A stretch of DNA of 64,000 bases, taken from DASPGQ01 sp035457705 (lineage in GTDB: Bacteria > Acidobacteriota > Vicinamibacteria > Marinacidobacterales > SMYC01). The stretch is taken from positions 100,654-164,653 of the forward strand of contig DATIBD010000091.1 of NCBI GenBank assembly GCA_035457705.1, given 5' to 3'. The notes below the pieces were generated by a model. The model saw nothing but the letters and a program-made list of their open reading frames with translations. It was not told the origin of the DNA and searched no databases. Both the position numbers and the translations under genes were made by a program. Numbering within the stretch: position 1 is the first letter of the stretch; each line of letters starts with the position of its first letter. This document shows, piece after piece, positions 1 to 8,355 of this stretch.

Positions 1-1226
1 TCTAGCCGCGACAGAGCCTGGAGAAGCTCGATGCCGAGCGCCCGGCTCTCACCACCACTCGCCCCCCGTATTACGCGCTGGGCAAGCCGGCCGAGCTCGG
101 CGTAGAGGTCGTCGAGAGGCGCCGGGCCGGCCTCGAGTCGGTCGACCCGTTCAATCCAGTCGAATAGCGTACGATATTCGTTGACCTGACGCTCGAGGGT
201 GACGATCGGTTGACCCCGCGCTTCGCGCTCTTCCCGGGAAAGGCCCGGCTCGGCGACCAGCCCCAGGCATTTCTCCACGAGCGGGCGAAGGTCCCCTTCG
301 GGCAGCATCGGCAGCCGAATCTGGGAGAGCCCTCCACGCGCCACGATCCGGATCTCCCCGCCATCGAGGAACTCCAACGCGGCGGGAAGCGAGCCGCGCT
401 TCCCCACGGCAACGGGCATTCCGAGAAGACGCACGATTCGTCGGGCCACGGGCAGATCGGCTTCGTCCACGAAGGCCACGACCTCGATCGGGATCCCCTG
501 TCGGCTCAGTAAAGCGACCGGGCGGGTAATCGCGTCGAGCTCCTCGCTGCACCGGCCGCAGCTTTCTTCGGGCGTGTAGACGACGAGAAGACTTCCGCTT
601 CGAGCGAGCTCACCGGTTACGAGCGTTCCCCCGTCGGTGACCGCCGATATCTCCGGAAAAGCACCCTCGAGGAGCTCCACTTCACCAAGCTCCGGAGCGA
701 GCTTCACGAAGCGGCGCCGGTCGACACTCGCATCGAGAGCGTTTCGAGAGCGGAAAGCGCCCGTATCCAGAAGAGCCGTCTCCACGGCCGCCGACTCCGC
801 ACCGGACGTCAAGTAGGCATCGAGCAGCAGCTCGACCCGCTCCTCTACGCTCAGGTCCGGATCATCCGCCATCAAGAGGAGCGTCTCCTCCGACGGTGCG
901 CGCCGGTAAGCTTTTCGAGCCGCTCGCCACTTCTCCTGCGCCGATAGCGCGTCGCCGAGCACGCGAAAATATCGAGAGCGCCTGTCCCGATAACGCTGGC
1001 GCGCTTCCAGGATCATTTCCTCGAAGAGAAGCCCCTTGTCGGGACGTGATTCGATCTCCTCCTCGGGAACGAACCGGAGAGAAAGCTCGAGCGCTTCACG
1101 AGCCGATTCTTCGGCCGACCGGCCGTCGCCGGTCTCGAGATGGACCCTGGCGCGCTCGTAGGCGGCCTCGGCCGCGCGCGGCTGAGCCGAAAGAGTCAGC
1201 AGGAGAAGTTGGGCAGGGGTCAGCAA
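1..1226 (-). CDS. Secreted TPR-like protein with a CxxC motif, 3'-truncated by the window edge
   Basis: An open frame runs on the minus strand from a TTG codon at 1226 to position 1 without a stop, about 408 codons. The first residues (MLTPAQLLLLTLSAQ) look like a signal peptide, followed by an Ala/Glu/Arg-rich helical region suggesting TPR-like repeats (ETGDGRSAEESAREALEL). Near residue 240 a strand-like segment leads into ESCGRC, a CxxC motif placed as in thioredoxin-like folds. The start lies 2 bases after the aminotransferase stop, so the two are probably cotranscribed. No ATG or GTG is available nearby, so the TTG start is inferred. I do not recognise the family; a periplasmic thiol or scaffold role is only a guess. 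Confidence 0.6.
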   Translation of the reverse strand, partial: MLTPAQLLLLTLSAQPRAAEAAYERARVHLETGDGRSAEESAREALELSLRFVPEEEIESRPDKGLLFEEMILEARQRYRDRRSRYFRVLGDALSAQEKWRAARKAYRRAPSEETLLLMADDPDLSVEERVELLLDAYLTSGAESAAVETALLDTGAFRSRNALDASVDRRRFVKLAPELGEVELLEGAFPEISAVTDGGTLVTGELARSGSLLVVYTPEESCGRCSEELDAITRPVALLSRQGIPIEVVAFVDEADLPVARRIVRLLGMPVAVGKRGSLPAALEFLDGGEIRIVARGGLSQIRLPMLPEGDLRPLVEKCLGLVAEPGLSREEREARGQPIVTLERQVNEYRTLFDWIERVDRLEAGPAPLDDLYAELGRLAQRVIRGASGGESRALGIELLQALSRL

Positions 1227-1228
1227 GG

Positions 1229-2413
1229 TCAGCCCGAAAGCCTCGCGAGCCTTTCTGCCGCAGCAGCGAGAGTCTCGTTCCGCTTGCAGAAGGTAAATCT
1301 GAGCTTTTGCTTCCCGTCTTCCCGACGATGGTAGAAGCTCGAGCCTGGAACCGCGGCGACCCCGACCCGTTCCACGAGATGGCGGGCAAAAGCCACGTCG
1401 TCGGAAAAACCGAAACTCGATATGTCCGTCATGATGTAATAAGCGCCTTCCGGCCGATAGCAGCGAAACCCGGCCGCGTTCAGGCTCGAAAGGAGCCGAT
1501 CGCGGCGGGCCTGGTAGTCGCTCGCGAGTCTCTCGTAATAACTTTCGGGAAGCGTCAAGGCAACCGCCGCAGCCTCTTGAAGCGGCGCCGCGGCACCTAC
1601 GGTGAGAAAGTCATGCACTTTGCGGATTGCGTCGGTCAACGTATCCGGGGCGATGGCCCAACCGACTCGCCAGCCGGTGAGGGAATAGGTCTTGGATAAA
1701 CTGTTGATGGTTACGGTTCGGTCCGACATCCCGTCGATCGTGGCCATGGGAATGTGCCGGGCGCCGTCGTAAAGAATATGCTCGTAGATCTCATCGGTCA
1801 CGGCGACCACACCCCACTTCTGGCACTGCGCCGCGATGGCCTCGAGCTCACCGCGAGAGTAGATCTTTCCCGTGGGGTTGTTCGGCGTATTAATAATGAT
1901 TGCGCGGGTGCGTTCGTTGAAAGCGGACTCGAGCTCGGCGGGATCGATATGAAAATCCGGCTCGTGAAGCGTCACGTAGCGCGGCACGGCGCCCGATAGG
2001 ATGGCATCTGGCCCGTAGTTCTCGTAAAAGGGCTCGAAGACGATCACTTCGTCGCCGGGATCGACCAGGGCAAGCATCGCCGACATCATGGCTTCGGTCG
2101 AACCGCACGTAACCGTCAGATGTCGCTCGGGGTCGACCTCGAGTCCATAGACTCGGTGGTAGCGCGCCGATACGGCATCTCGTAAACGCTTCGCCCCCCA
2201 GGTAATCGCGTACTGGTTGACGTCCGCACGTATGGCGGCCACCGCGGCTTCCTTGATCGCATCGGGAGCGCTGAAATCGGGAAACCCCTGAGCCAGGTTG
2301 ATGGCATCGTACTTCTGAGCGAGGCGCGTCATCTCTCGGATGACCGACTCGGTGAACCGAGCGGCCTTGCGCGAAGCCCGTACCACTCCCGCCTGTTGCA
2401 CCTTATCGGTCAT
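1229..2413 (-). CDS. Class I/II pyridoxal-phosphate aminotransferase
   Basis: 394 residues, the usual length for fold-type I aminotransferases. The N-terminus (INLAQGFPDF near residue 38) resembles the kynurenine / methionine aminotransferase group (YbdL-like). NTPNNPTGK at 175-183, DEIY at 207-210 and SLSKTYSLTGWR at 238-249 are present. Lys241 should form the Schiff base with PLP, and the Arg in KLRFTF near the C-terminus should bind the substrate carboxylate. The likely reaction is transfer of an amino group from an aromatic or sulfur amino acid to a 2-oxo acid in the cytosol. The exact substrate cannot be read from the sequence. The next gene starts 2 bases downstream. Confidence 0.9.
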   Translation of the reverse strand: MTDKVQQAGVVRASRKAARFTESVIREMTRLAQKYDAINLAQGFPDFSAPDAIKEAAVAAIRADVNQYAITWGAKRLRDAVSARYHRVYGLEVDPERHLTVTCGSTEAMMSAMLALVDPGDEVIVFEPFYENYGPDAILSGAVPRYVTLHEPDFHIDPAELESAFNERTRAIIINTPNNPTGKIYSRGELEAIAAQCQKWGVVAVTDEIYEHILYDGARHIPMATIDGMSDRTVTINSLSKTYSLTGWRVGWAIAPDTLTDAIRKVHDFLTVGAAAPLQEAAAVALTLPESYYERLASDYQARRDRLLSSLNAAGFRCYRPEGAYYIMTDISSFGFSDDVAFARHLVERVGVAAVPGSSFYHRREDGKQKLRFTFCKRNETLAAAAERLARLSG

Positions 2414-2485
2414 CGGTTAATGCTTCGACACCTGCTCGAACGATCGTAGGGTTTAGGGCCGTCCGCCCGAGCGGCGATTCACCGA

Positions 2486-4747
2486 CTACTCGTCGGCAGC
2501 GGCCTGGGAGTCCGACCCTCCGTAGAGGCGACGATATAGCATCTCGTTCCGGAGAACCAGCCTGACGTAGTTTCGGGTCTCGTCGAAGGGAATCTCCTCG
2601 ATGAAGACCTCGGCGTCGAGCGTCATGTCCATGCCCGTCCATCTTCGCACGCGATTCGGCCCCGCGTTGTAGCTGGCGAGCGCGTAATCCACCCGTTCGT
2701 CGAATCGGGCGAGCTCCTGCTTCAGATAGCGCGTTCCGTACCGAATGTTGATCTCGGGGACGTAGAGGTCGGCCAGCGCATATTTGCGGCGTTCCAGGCG
2801 GGCGAGGACTTTTCCGGTGGCCGGCAGGATCTGCATGAGGCCACGCGCCCCCGCGCGCGACCGGACCCGCGGATTGAACGTGGACTCCTGGCGGATGAGC
2901 GCCGCCACGAGAAACGGATCGAGCCCGTGTTGGCTGGAGTATTTCTGCACGTCGTCCCAGTAGTCGAGCGGATAGAACATTAGCCAGATCGGCCGCGGCA
3001 ACAGATCTCCGGTGGCGGATTCGTGAAAAGGAAACGCTTCCCGAATCGTTCGGATCGCCTCCATGTTCCTTCCACGATCGTGGTGGATCCAGGCAGCCAT
3101 CGCGAGAAACGCCGCATCGTCTCGGAGACCTCGAACGGCGCTCACAGCCTCGGCGAGGGCCGCGTCCTCGAGGCCGACGGCGTCGAGCTGGGCGATCCGT
3201 TGCTGCTTGGCGATGCGGTCTATCGCCAGGGCATCGCGGAGATCGATACCGTTGCGAGCCGACTCGATCGCCGAGAGCGAGAAGGACTCGCCGCGCAATT
3301 CCCCGAGCCGCTCGAGTGCCCGTCGCCCGTAGTAGGTGTTCTTGTAGCCGAGGAGCACCTGGCGATAAAGGGACTCGGCGTGGTCGACGCGGCCGGCTTC
3401 TTGGAACGATCGGCCCGACCAATAGAGCAGGCGGGCGAGCATATCCGAACCTGGTTTTTCCCGCGCCGCTTCTTCGAGACCGAGGCCCGCCTCCTCGAAC
3501 CGGCCGCGCCGGAAATCGTCCCAGAAGAGCCGCCACTTCGCATCGAGTGAGCGCTTCCCATCCGGAAACATTTCCACGAGCTTGGTGAAATAGCCTAGAG
3601 CGATCTCGAGCTCACCACTCGTATCTTTATCGGATGCGAGAGAGTAAATCGCCTCCTCGGTCCATGCACTCGCCGGATGGTTCGCGATGAGGCGATTCAC
3701 TAGCTCGAGATGCGTGGAGCTCGGTCCCAGACGCCGGGCCACTTCGGCCTGATAGTAGAGCGACTCAGGAAGAACGTCCTCTCGCGAGACTTTCCGGAAA
3801 TCCGTCAGGGACGCCGTCAGTTGCCGGCGACGGTATTGGCAGACCCCCATTCGGAGATGCAAGAGATCGGAATCGGCGACGCCTGGGTAGCGGTTCAAAA
3901 CGGAGCGAAACGCGGAGAAGGCGTCCGAGTAACGGCGCTCCTCCAGAAATGTTTCCGCGCGCTTCAGGCCGAGACGGTAATAATGCGCTGGACTCGGCTC
4001 GGGGAGTGCTTTACGGGCGCTCGTGAGAAGACTCACGGCGGTCGATGCAAGGGGGTGCGTCGGCATCCCGTAGTACAGTCTCTCGAGGACTTCGACGGCA
4101 TCCGCTGGACGGTTGCTCTCGAAATGAAGGCGGCCGAGAGCGTAGAGCACGTCCCCCCGGAGCTCGTCGTCGCGTATCGACGACGCGGGCTCGAGAACGG
4201 CGATGGCGCCGGCGACGTCCTCACGAGCCTCCAGCAGTTTCGCCATCGCGAGCCGGGCCTGTCCGTCACGGACGGTGTCCTTGTACTCCTCGGTGAGCCT
4301 GGCTAACGCCCGCAACGCTCCGTCGGGGTCGGTCGTCTCGGAAAGTCGCGCGGTCTCGAACAATGCATAACCGCCGAGCTCGGTGGAGTCGATCTCGGAT
4401 GCGCCAAAGTACCGAATCGCATCCGTCGTCCGACCCTCCCCGGCGAGCACCAAGCCGGAGGCAAACGAGGCCAGACCGCGAGCCGTTGCCGAGGAGCCGC
4501 TCTCGCGGATTCTCGAGAGCTCCTCGAGGGAGGCCCGGACCGAACCGTTCCGCATGATGGCCTTCACTTCCCGAAGGCCATCAGCCGGATGGCTGAGAGG
4601 CTCCCAAGGAAGGGATGTCGTGGCGGCGGATGCGCTTTCCGCGGGCTCGCGTACGGCTCGTGGAGTCGAGACGAAACCTAATAAAAGAAAGACGAGCCCG
4701 ATGGCAAGAAAGATCCCCAATCGCCCCCGTCTAAGCCTTCGATCCAT
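2486..4747 (-). CDS. Soluble lytic murein transglycosylase (SLT domain) with TPR-like N-terminus
   Basis: 753 residues. Residues 1-30 contain a basic start and a hydrophobic stretch (GIFLAIGLVFLLLGF), a signal peptide or membrane anchor. Residues 60-570 are helical TPR-like repeats, as in the superhelical ring of Slt70-type enzymes. The C-terminal SLT domain begins near 600: LIRQESTFNP carries the catalytic Glu621, followed by GARGLMQILPATG and SYNAGPNRVRRW. The family cleaves the MurNAc-GlcNAc bond of peptidoglycan and leaves 1,6-anhydroMurNAc. It acts in the periplasm in cell wall turnover or insertion of envelope machines. It lies upstream of the aminotransferase on the same strand with a 72-base gap. 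Confidence 0.92.
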   Translation of the reverse strand: MDRRLRRGRLGIFLAIGLVFLLLGFVSTPRAVREPAESASAATTSLPWEPLSHPADGLREVKAIMRNGSVRASLEELSRIRESGSSATARGLASFASGLVLAGEGRTTDAIRYFGASEIDSTELGGYALFETARLSETTDPDGALRALARLTEEYKDTVRDGQARLAMAKLLEAREDVAGAIAVLEPASSIRDDELRGDVLYALGRLHFESNRPADAVEVLERLYYGMPTHPLASTAVSLLTSARKALPEPSPAHYYRLGLKRAETFLEERRYSDAFSAFRSVLNRYPGVADSDLLHLRMGVCQYRRRQLTASLTDFRKVSREDVLPESLYYQAEVARRLGPSSTHLELVNRLIANHPASAWTEEAIYSLASDKDTSGELEIALGYFTKLVEMFPDGKRSLDAKWRLFWDDFRRGRFEEAGLGLEEAAREKPGSDMLARLLYWSGRSFQEAGRVDHAESLYRQVLLGYKNTYYGRRALERLGELRGESFSLSAIESARNGIDLRDALAIDRIAKQQRIAQLDAVGLEDAALAEAVSAVRGLRDDAAFLAMAAWIHHDRGRNMEAIRTIREAFPFHESATGDLLPRPIWLMFYPLDYWDDVQKYSSQHGLDPFLVAALIRQESTFNPRVRSRAGARGLMQILPATGKVLARLERRKYALADLYVPEINIRYGTRYLKQELARFDERVDYALASYNAGPNRVRRWTGMDMTLDAEVFIEEIPFDETRNYVRLVLRNEMLYRRLYGGSDSQAAADE

Positions 4748-4916
4748 CGACGTCCGCTAGAAAAGCACCCCACAACGTTCGAGCCGCCGCTCGATATCCC
4801 GCGCCTTGATTGTAACCCCGATCCGTTATTCGTGCAGGCCCGAGTCCCTCCGACCGATGCCGGTGTTCACTCGGGGTCAATCGGCCTTTGGCTGTAGGAC
4901 GACAGCCGCCCGACGG

Positions 4917-6167
4917 CTAAGTCGGTGGCAATGGGTGGCCGAGCGCGGCCTCGTCCCCGTCCCCCAGGATGCGCACGAGCTCATCGTTGAAGTAGTTCGT
5001 CGCTGCCCGAATGGTCTCCGAAACCCGTTCCTTGTAGAGTTGGCGGCTGCGCTCGATGTCGTCCCTGAGTTTGTTGTAGAGATCCCGAGTCACACGACCT
5101 TCCCTTACCTTGCTCTCGTTGTAGAGCTTTATCTCCGAGACGAGAAGCCGAGCGAACCGCATGGCCTCTTCGTGCTTCTTGCGATTCTCGGAATCCAGCG
5201 AGTCGAGCTCGACTTCCGGCGCCTTCGCCACGGGAGCGGGAGCCTGAGCTGATGGACGAGATGATGCCCGCTCCACGGATGGCATCTTCACATCAGGCGA
5301 GCTGAGCGTCCCGGTTCCCGGATCGGAGTCCGTGACAACCTGTGTGGAACGCGAGGGAGCGGTCCTTGGATGCACCGGCGGTGGCGGCGTGGGGGTCACG
5401 TCTGGCTTGCCCGTCTTCTGGGAGCTCAGGGCGTCGAGCAATCTCGACGCGTAAGAAGTCAAGATCTCCAAAGCTTCCGCGCTCCCCAGTCCAACCGAGT
5501 GGTCACCGGTGTCGGCGTAGACGATCGCAGCGATGCGATCCCTCAGAATCAATGGAGTCGCGAACACCGCCGTCGGGAGCACACTACCGATCCGTGACAG
5601 CAGCTGTACGTTGTCCCGATGCTCGTTGGAATCTCCGTGAAACGTGGCACGATCTCGGATCACCGCGCTGAACAGCGTGTCGGCACTCGAAGGGACGGAG
5701 ACCTTCTTGATTGCTTCATTGTTGAAGCCCGGCGTCTGGTCGAAGCCTCGGCCGTTCCAGCCAATGCACGAGCCTCCTTTCAGGATGAACAAAGCCACGC
5801 GGGGAGCGAACTGAGACGCCTCTTGCAGGAGCTGCGTGAGCACGTCGGTGAGCGTCGTACCTCGGTCGATGTTCGTGAGCGAGGCGCGGAGGCGCTTGAG
5901 CGCGTCCCCGTCTGCGGCCGCCTCCGGCTGCGGGACCGCGGCGGTCCCTTCAATGGAGGCGGAGGCCATCGCTTCGTTGGCGAAGGCCAGGATCCGTTCC
6001 TCGTCAATGTGCTCCTCGTACTTCGACATCCTTTCCTGGAGCGCGTCGAGCTTCTGGATGAGCTCGTCCTGCAGCCCGGTGACGTCCTTCCGAAGATCGT
6101 TTGCCCAATTGGATACGAGCGCATGAAACAGCGCTAACGACTTGGCACGTAGCTGATCTTGATTCAT
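4917..6167 (-). CDS. GAF-domain protein with coiled-coil ends
   Basis: 416 residues. Residues 1-60 are charged and heptad-like (a probable coiled coil). Residues about 90-250 resemble a GAF domain (APRVALFILKGG, then PLILRDRIAAIVYAD). A Pro/Ser/Thr-rich linker follows at 255-320, then a charged helix to the end (FARLLVSEIKLYNESKV). No kinase, cyclase or HTH output domain is visible, so it may be a ligand-sensing or scaffolding protein. ATG at 6167 is preceded by the purine stretch AGGGAAG. It stands alone between the lytic transglycosylase and the tmRNA gene. GAF ligand unknown. Confidence 0.72.
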   Translation of the reverse strand: MNQDQLRAKSLALFHALVSNWANDLRKDVTGLQDELIQKLDALQERMSKYEEHIDEERILAFANEAMASASIEGTAAVPQPEAAADGDALKRLRASLTNIDRGTTLTDVLTQLLQEASQFAPRVALFILKGGSCIGWNGRGFDQTPGFNNEAIKKVSVPSSADTLFSAVIRDRATFHGDSNEHRDNVQLLSRIGSVLPTAVFATPLILRDRIAAIVYADTGDHSVGLGSAEALEILTSYASRLLDALSSQKTGKPDVTPTPPPPVHPRTAPSRSTQVVTDSDPGTGTLSSPDVKMPSVERASSRPSAQAPAPVAKAPEVELDSLDSENRKKHEEAMRFARLLVSEIKLYNESKVREGRVTRDLYNKLRDDIERSRQLYKERVSETIRAATNYFNDELVRILGDGDEAALGHPLPPT

Positions 6168-6344
6168 GGGAACGCGCTTCCCTAAGTTTCGCAGTTAGAG
6201 GCGCTTCCAACGCCTCATGCGGGTTGTGTTGGGTGCAACGGCCGCTTTTTACGTCATTATCGTGGACGCTTCCACTTAAGTCAATATAAGCAAAGACGTT
6301 GCCTGTGTCCACTGTGAAACCGAGCTTCGGCCAAAGGGACCCGA

Positions 6345-6373
6345 TTGCACGGCACCGCGGTTACGCCTAAAAT
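6345..6373 (+). promoter_or_regulatory. Sigma-70 promoter of ssrA
   Basis: TTGCAC at 6345-6350 and TAAAAT at 6368-6373 are separated by exactly 17 bases, 26 bases before the mature tmRNA 5' end. Expected transcription start is near 6380, which leaves a short leader for RNase P to remove. Confidence 0.8.
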
Positions 6374-6398
6374 GTGAGTGCATCTGTCGTTGCCGAAA

Positions 6399-6750
6399 GG
6401 GGGCGAACAGGGTTCGACGGAGACAACTGATTCCGTAGTGGCATGTCGAGCTTCTCACTTCTCGTAAAACGGTGAGGCAAAAACACAACTGCCAATAACG
6501 AATTGGCACTAGCCGCCTAAGACGGCTACGTCCTTCCAGCTCTCGCTCGCCGGGGTTGGAAAGGGCGTCATTGAAGGCGAGCTAGCCCGAAGCAACTCCC
6601 CGGGCCGCGGGCGAAATCAAGGGGATGGCTCCGATCAGGTTCTTGCCGGATCCTGACTGACGGGAGCGAGATGAGCGGGAACCGGATAAGCATGTAGAAG
6701 CTGCGGATGAAGGTTTTCGGACGCGGGTTCGATTCCCGCCGCCTCCACCA
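6399..6750 (+). ncRNA. ssrA: Transfer-messenger RNA (tmRNA)
   Basis: One-piece tmRNA of 352 nt. The 5' end GGGGGCGAACAGGGTTCGAC is the canonical start, and the 3' end carries a T-arm (GGGTTCGATTCCCGC) and an encoded CCA. The acceptor stem pairs 6399-6405 (GGGGGCG) with CGCCTCC before ACCA, including the G-U pair at the third position needed for alanylation. The tag reading frame starts at the resume codon GGC at 6476 and ends at TAA at 6518-6520, giving GKNTTANNELALAA. The ALAA end is the usual protease degron. Role: rescue of stalled ribosomes together with SmpB. The gene is not split or permuted. Confidence 0.97.
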
Positions 6751-6955
6751 GCCTTTGCTCGACTACGTATTTTGAAGTGTCGAGCTACCCGCCTACGCTT
6801 ATCGCTTCGGCGAGGTCTCGCTAGGTAAACCAGTTCCCGAGCGAAGCCTGTCGCGCCGTAGCCCAAAGGAAGGCGGACTTCCGCGCGGTTCGTTCTACGT
6901 CGCGCGCCTATCAACTTAGGTAGGACAGCGTCGCGCGTCGCCCCGGGTGCCGAGC

Positions 6956-8287
6956 CTAGGGCACCTCATCGCCCCGGATGTAGACCTTCGAAACGTTCCG
7001 TGTGGCGCGAATGTCACTCGCGGGGTCGCCCTCGACGACGAGAAAGCTTGCTTCGCTTCCCGGAGCGATGACACCCGCGTTCCGGAGCCCGAGAATCTCT
7101 CCCCCCACCGTCGTGCCCGCCTCTATCGCCTGGAGCGGCGTGAGTCCGGCATCCACCATGAGCTCGAGCTCGCGATGCTCGAAGTAGCCGGGAAAACGAT
7201 TCGGGGTCCCCGAGTCCGTCCCGAGCGCGATGCGAACCCCTCCGTCCGCTAGCTTCTTCACGTTCTCGAGGGCAATGCGGTACTGTTCGCGCGCCGCGTC
7301 GAGTCCCGCGCTCGAGCGCTGCGATTCGACGAAGGCGTCACTCTTTAGGGTCTCGATGACCGACGCCGAGACCGAGCGCGCCATCGCCGGCTCGCCCACC
7401 CACTCCGGTGCATCGGCATAGGCAACGCCGGCCTCGTGGGTGACGAGGGTCGGGACGTAGAACACATTCCGCTCGCGCATGGCCGCGACCAGAGCATCGT
7501 CGACCACCTCGTCTCGAATGCTGTGGGCCAGAGCCGATACGCCGGCCTGGACGAGTTCTTTCGCGTCTTCGAGATAGAAGACGTGCGCCAGGACGGGAAC
7601 CCCGCTCTGGCTCGCTTCATCGATTGCGGCGCGGTAGAGCTCGGGAGCGATCTTGGGAACGCTTCCTCCCGCATCGTCGACCCAGATCTTGATGGCATCG
7701 GCTTTCTTCTCGATCATGGCCCGAACCGCGGCGCGCGCTTCTTCTTCCGTAGCGACCTGCTGCGGAACCTTCGCAATCGGAGCGATGGTCGTCGGCCAGC
7801 CCCCGACTGACGTCACACCACGCCCAACCGTGAAAAGACGGGCACCCAAAAGCTTTCCGGCGCGCTGCTCCTCACGTATCTGGAAGGCCGTCTCTCCGCC
7901 GTCGGTTCCGAGCACGAGGACCGATCCCACACCGTAGCTGAGGTGCGTGTCGAGGTCCGCGAGAATGGACTCGCGGGCATAGTTCTCGGCGGCCATAACG
8001 TTGTCGACGAGGTACCCCAGATGAACGTGCAGCGAGTTGAGAAGGGGCATGACGGTGCGACCGGAAAGGTCGACCCTCCGTGCGCCCGCCGGCGTCTCGA
8101 TGGTCGAGGCCTCTCCGGCGGCCACGATCTCGCCGTTATCGACGACCATCGCGGCATCGTGAACGACCCTTTGCCCTTCCCCCGGGATTAGCCCCATCCC
8201 GTGAAAGTAGGTTGCGGTCGACGTGGGCTCGGGCGCGCAGGCCCAACCCAGGGCGACAAGAAACAGAAAATCATACAGACGTTTCAT
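6956..8287 (-). CDS. Amidohydrolase-family lipoprotein (imidazolonepropionase-like)
   Basis: 443 residues from ATG at 8287. A longer open frame extends upstream, but MKRLYDFLFLVALGWAC is a clear signal peptide ending in a lipobox-like Cys17 and so marks the start. The metal-binding HxH is His87 and His89 (NSLHVHLGY), with later His residues in VLAHVFYLEDAK and ALAHSIRDE and the Asp of ALGTDSGTPNRF. The C-terminal part returns to the beta-sandwich that opens the fold (LVVEGDPASDI). Family members hydrolyse amide or cyclic amide bonds, often of dipeptides, in the periplasm. Residue 84 is Asn where many relatives have Asp (PGLID). Its start lies 68 bases beyond the stop of a prolyl oligopeptidase, same strand, suggesting shared peptide catabolism. 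Confidence 0.88.
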   Translation of the reverse strand: MKRLYDFLFLVALGWACAPEPTSTATYFHGMGLIPGEGQRVVHDAAMVVDNGEIVAAGEASTIETPAGARRVDLSGRTVMPLLNSLHVHLGYLVDNVMAAENYARESILADLDTHLSYGVGSVLVLGTDGGETAFQIREEQRAGKLLGARLFTVGRGVTSVGGWPTTIAPIAKVPQQVATEEEARAAVRAMIEKKADAIKIWVDDAGGSVPKIAPELYRAAIDEASQSGVPVLAHVFYLEDAKELVQAGVSALAHSIRDEVVDDALVAAMRERNVFYVPTLVTHEAGVAYADAPEWVGEPAMARSVSASVIETLKSDAFVESQRSSAGLDAAREQYRIALENVKKLADGGVRIALGTDSGTPNRFPGYFEHRELELMVDAGLTPLQAIEAGTTVGGEILGLRNAGVIAPGSEASFLVVEGDPASDIRATRNVSKVYIRGDEVP

Positions 8288-8355
8288 AGCAGCGGATCCT
8301 AACAACAAGTCGGAGCCGACAAAAGGGAGCCACCCTTGAATTGTCGACCGTCTCG

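Noticed and set aside
896..1699. 267-codon plus-strand frame
   Set aside because: It overlaps the aminotransferase and the secreted-protein gene on the other strand and has no recognisable content.
6751..6955. Integration site or genomic island at the tmRNA 3' end
   Set aside because: No integrase gene, no repeat of the tmRNA 3' end and no phage genes follow; the region appears empty.
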